Shown here piece after piece: positions 54,146 through 54,234 of a DNA stretch of 54,234 bases. Position 1 is the stretch's first letter; each line of letters begins with the position of its first letter. Both the position numbers and the translations under genes were made by a program. This DNA is from Gracilaria vermiculophylla (taxonomy: Eukaryota > Rhodophyta > Florideophyceae > Gracilariales > Gracilariaceae): positions 3,301,677 to 3,355,910 of the forward strand of contig JAHNZQ020000004.1 of assembly GCA_019155205.2 (NCBI GenBank), written 5' to 3'. A model generated the notes under the pieces. It was not told the origin of the DNA. It did not search any database and worked only from the letters and a program-made list of their open reading frames with translations.

Positions 54146-54234
54146 TCACAGTTCCTAAAGGATTCGCACAAGTCGCAGCAGAACCGTGTTTCTAGTTTGC
54201 AACGACCAACCCCCAACAGTGGAATTCTTCCTTA

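Larger units (their letters stand above)
53571..54234 (+). mobile_element. Ty3/gypsy retrotransposon copy C, 5' end (continues right of window)
   Basis: A complete LTR (53571-54123) is followed by the primer-binding site and about 90 bases of leader that match 9211-9320 of copy B1 closely. The rest lies outside the window. The five bases left of the LTR are ACCAG. Confidence 0.9.

Noticed and set aside
1..54234. CRISPR arrays, bacterial operons, rRNA genes
   Set aside because: No regularly spaced repeats, no cas genes and no rRNA signature are present; the sequence is eukaryotic.

Overview
This is a transposon-dense stretch of a eukaryotic nuclear genome. It holds LTR retrotransposons with TG...CA ends and target-site duplications, DDE DNA transposons, a MITE, AT-rich intergenic DNA and two scaffold gaps of exactly 100 N. 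The few host-like genes look intronless and code for secreted or membrane proteins rich in Cys, Ser and Pro. Species cannot be fixed from the sequence. A compact, intron-poor alga, possibly a red alga, is a weak guess; other protists such as oomycetes are not excluded.

Layout. 1-1008: 3' end of a Ty1/copia element (RNase H plus LTR) that abuts a reverse-strand Ty3/gypsy copy (1009-3037: gag, PBS, 5' LTR). 3038-8654: an old, heavily decayed gypsy element of a second family (gag, RT and RNase H traces). 8655-19178: gypsy sequence of the same family as 1009-3037. The gap at 13256-13355 joins a 5' half (LTR, gag, protease, RT) to a 3' half of another copy that restarts inside RT (RT, RNase H, integrase with a chromodomain-like tail, post-pol region with an antisense ORF, 3' LTR). 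A reverse solo LTR with duplication GGAAC sits in the post-pol region. 19179-22760: AT-rich DNA, an LTR-like block with heat-shock-element motifs, and a reverse-strand Cys-rich secreted-protein gene split by one stop. 22761-29722: a complete Ty1/copia element (154-bp LTRs, duplication CTCCA) whose RT is interrupted by a 309-bp TRIM with 79-bp terminal repeats.

29723-41261: mostly non-coding, with a cluster of surface-protein genes: a broken Cys-rich, Ser-rich, single-TM protein (34512-35443) and a Ser/Pro-rich type II membrane protein (39557-40927) with its dead paralogue (36490-37468). 41262-41613: a TA-flanked MITE built on 18-bp perfect palindromes. 42-48 kb: non-coding DNA, a gag scrap, a G-run, a glycine-rich gene remnant and an intact gene for a 506-residue polytopic membrane protein (45583-47103). 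48.5-54.2 kb: a decayed Tc1/mariner transposase, a pogo-like transposase, a solo gypsy LTR (duplication CCAAG), and a second Tc1/mariner fragment cut by a fresh gypsy 5' LTR that runs off the window.

Overall the sequence records layers of insertion. The gypsy family with 553-bp LTRs appears six times as LTRs and is the dominant recent invader. No single new multi-gene system stands out. The best leads are the TRIM with a half-tRNA-type primer site, a possible gag/protease -1 slip site, the chromodomain-like tail lacking its aromatic cage, the antisense post-pol ORF, the duplicated 8-Cys module and the palindromic MITE.
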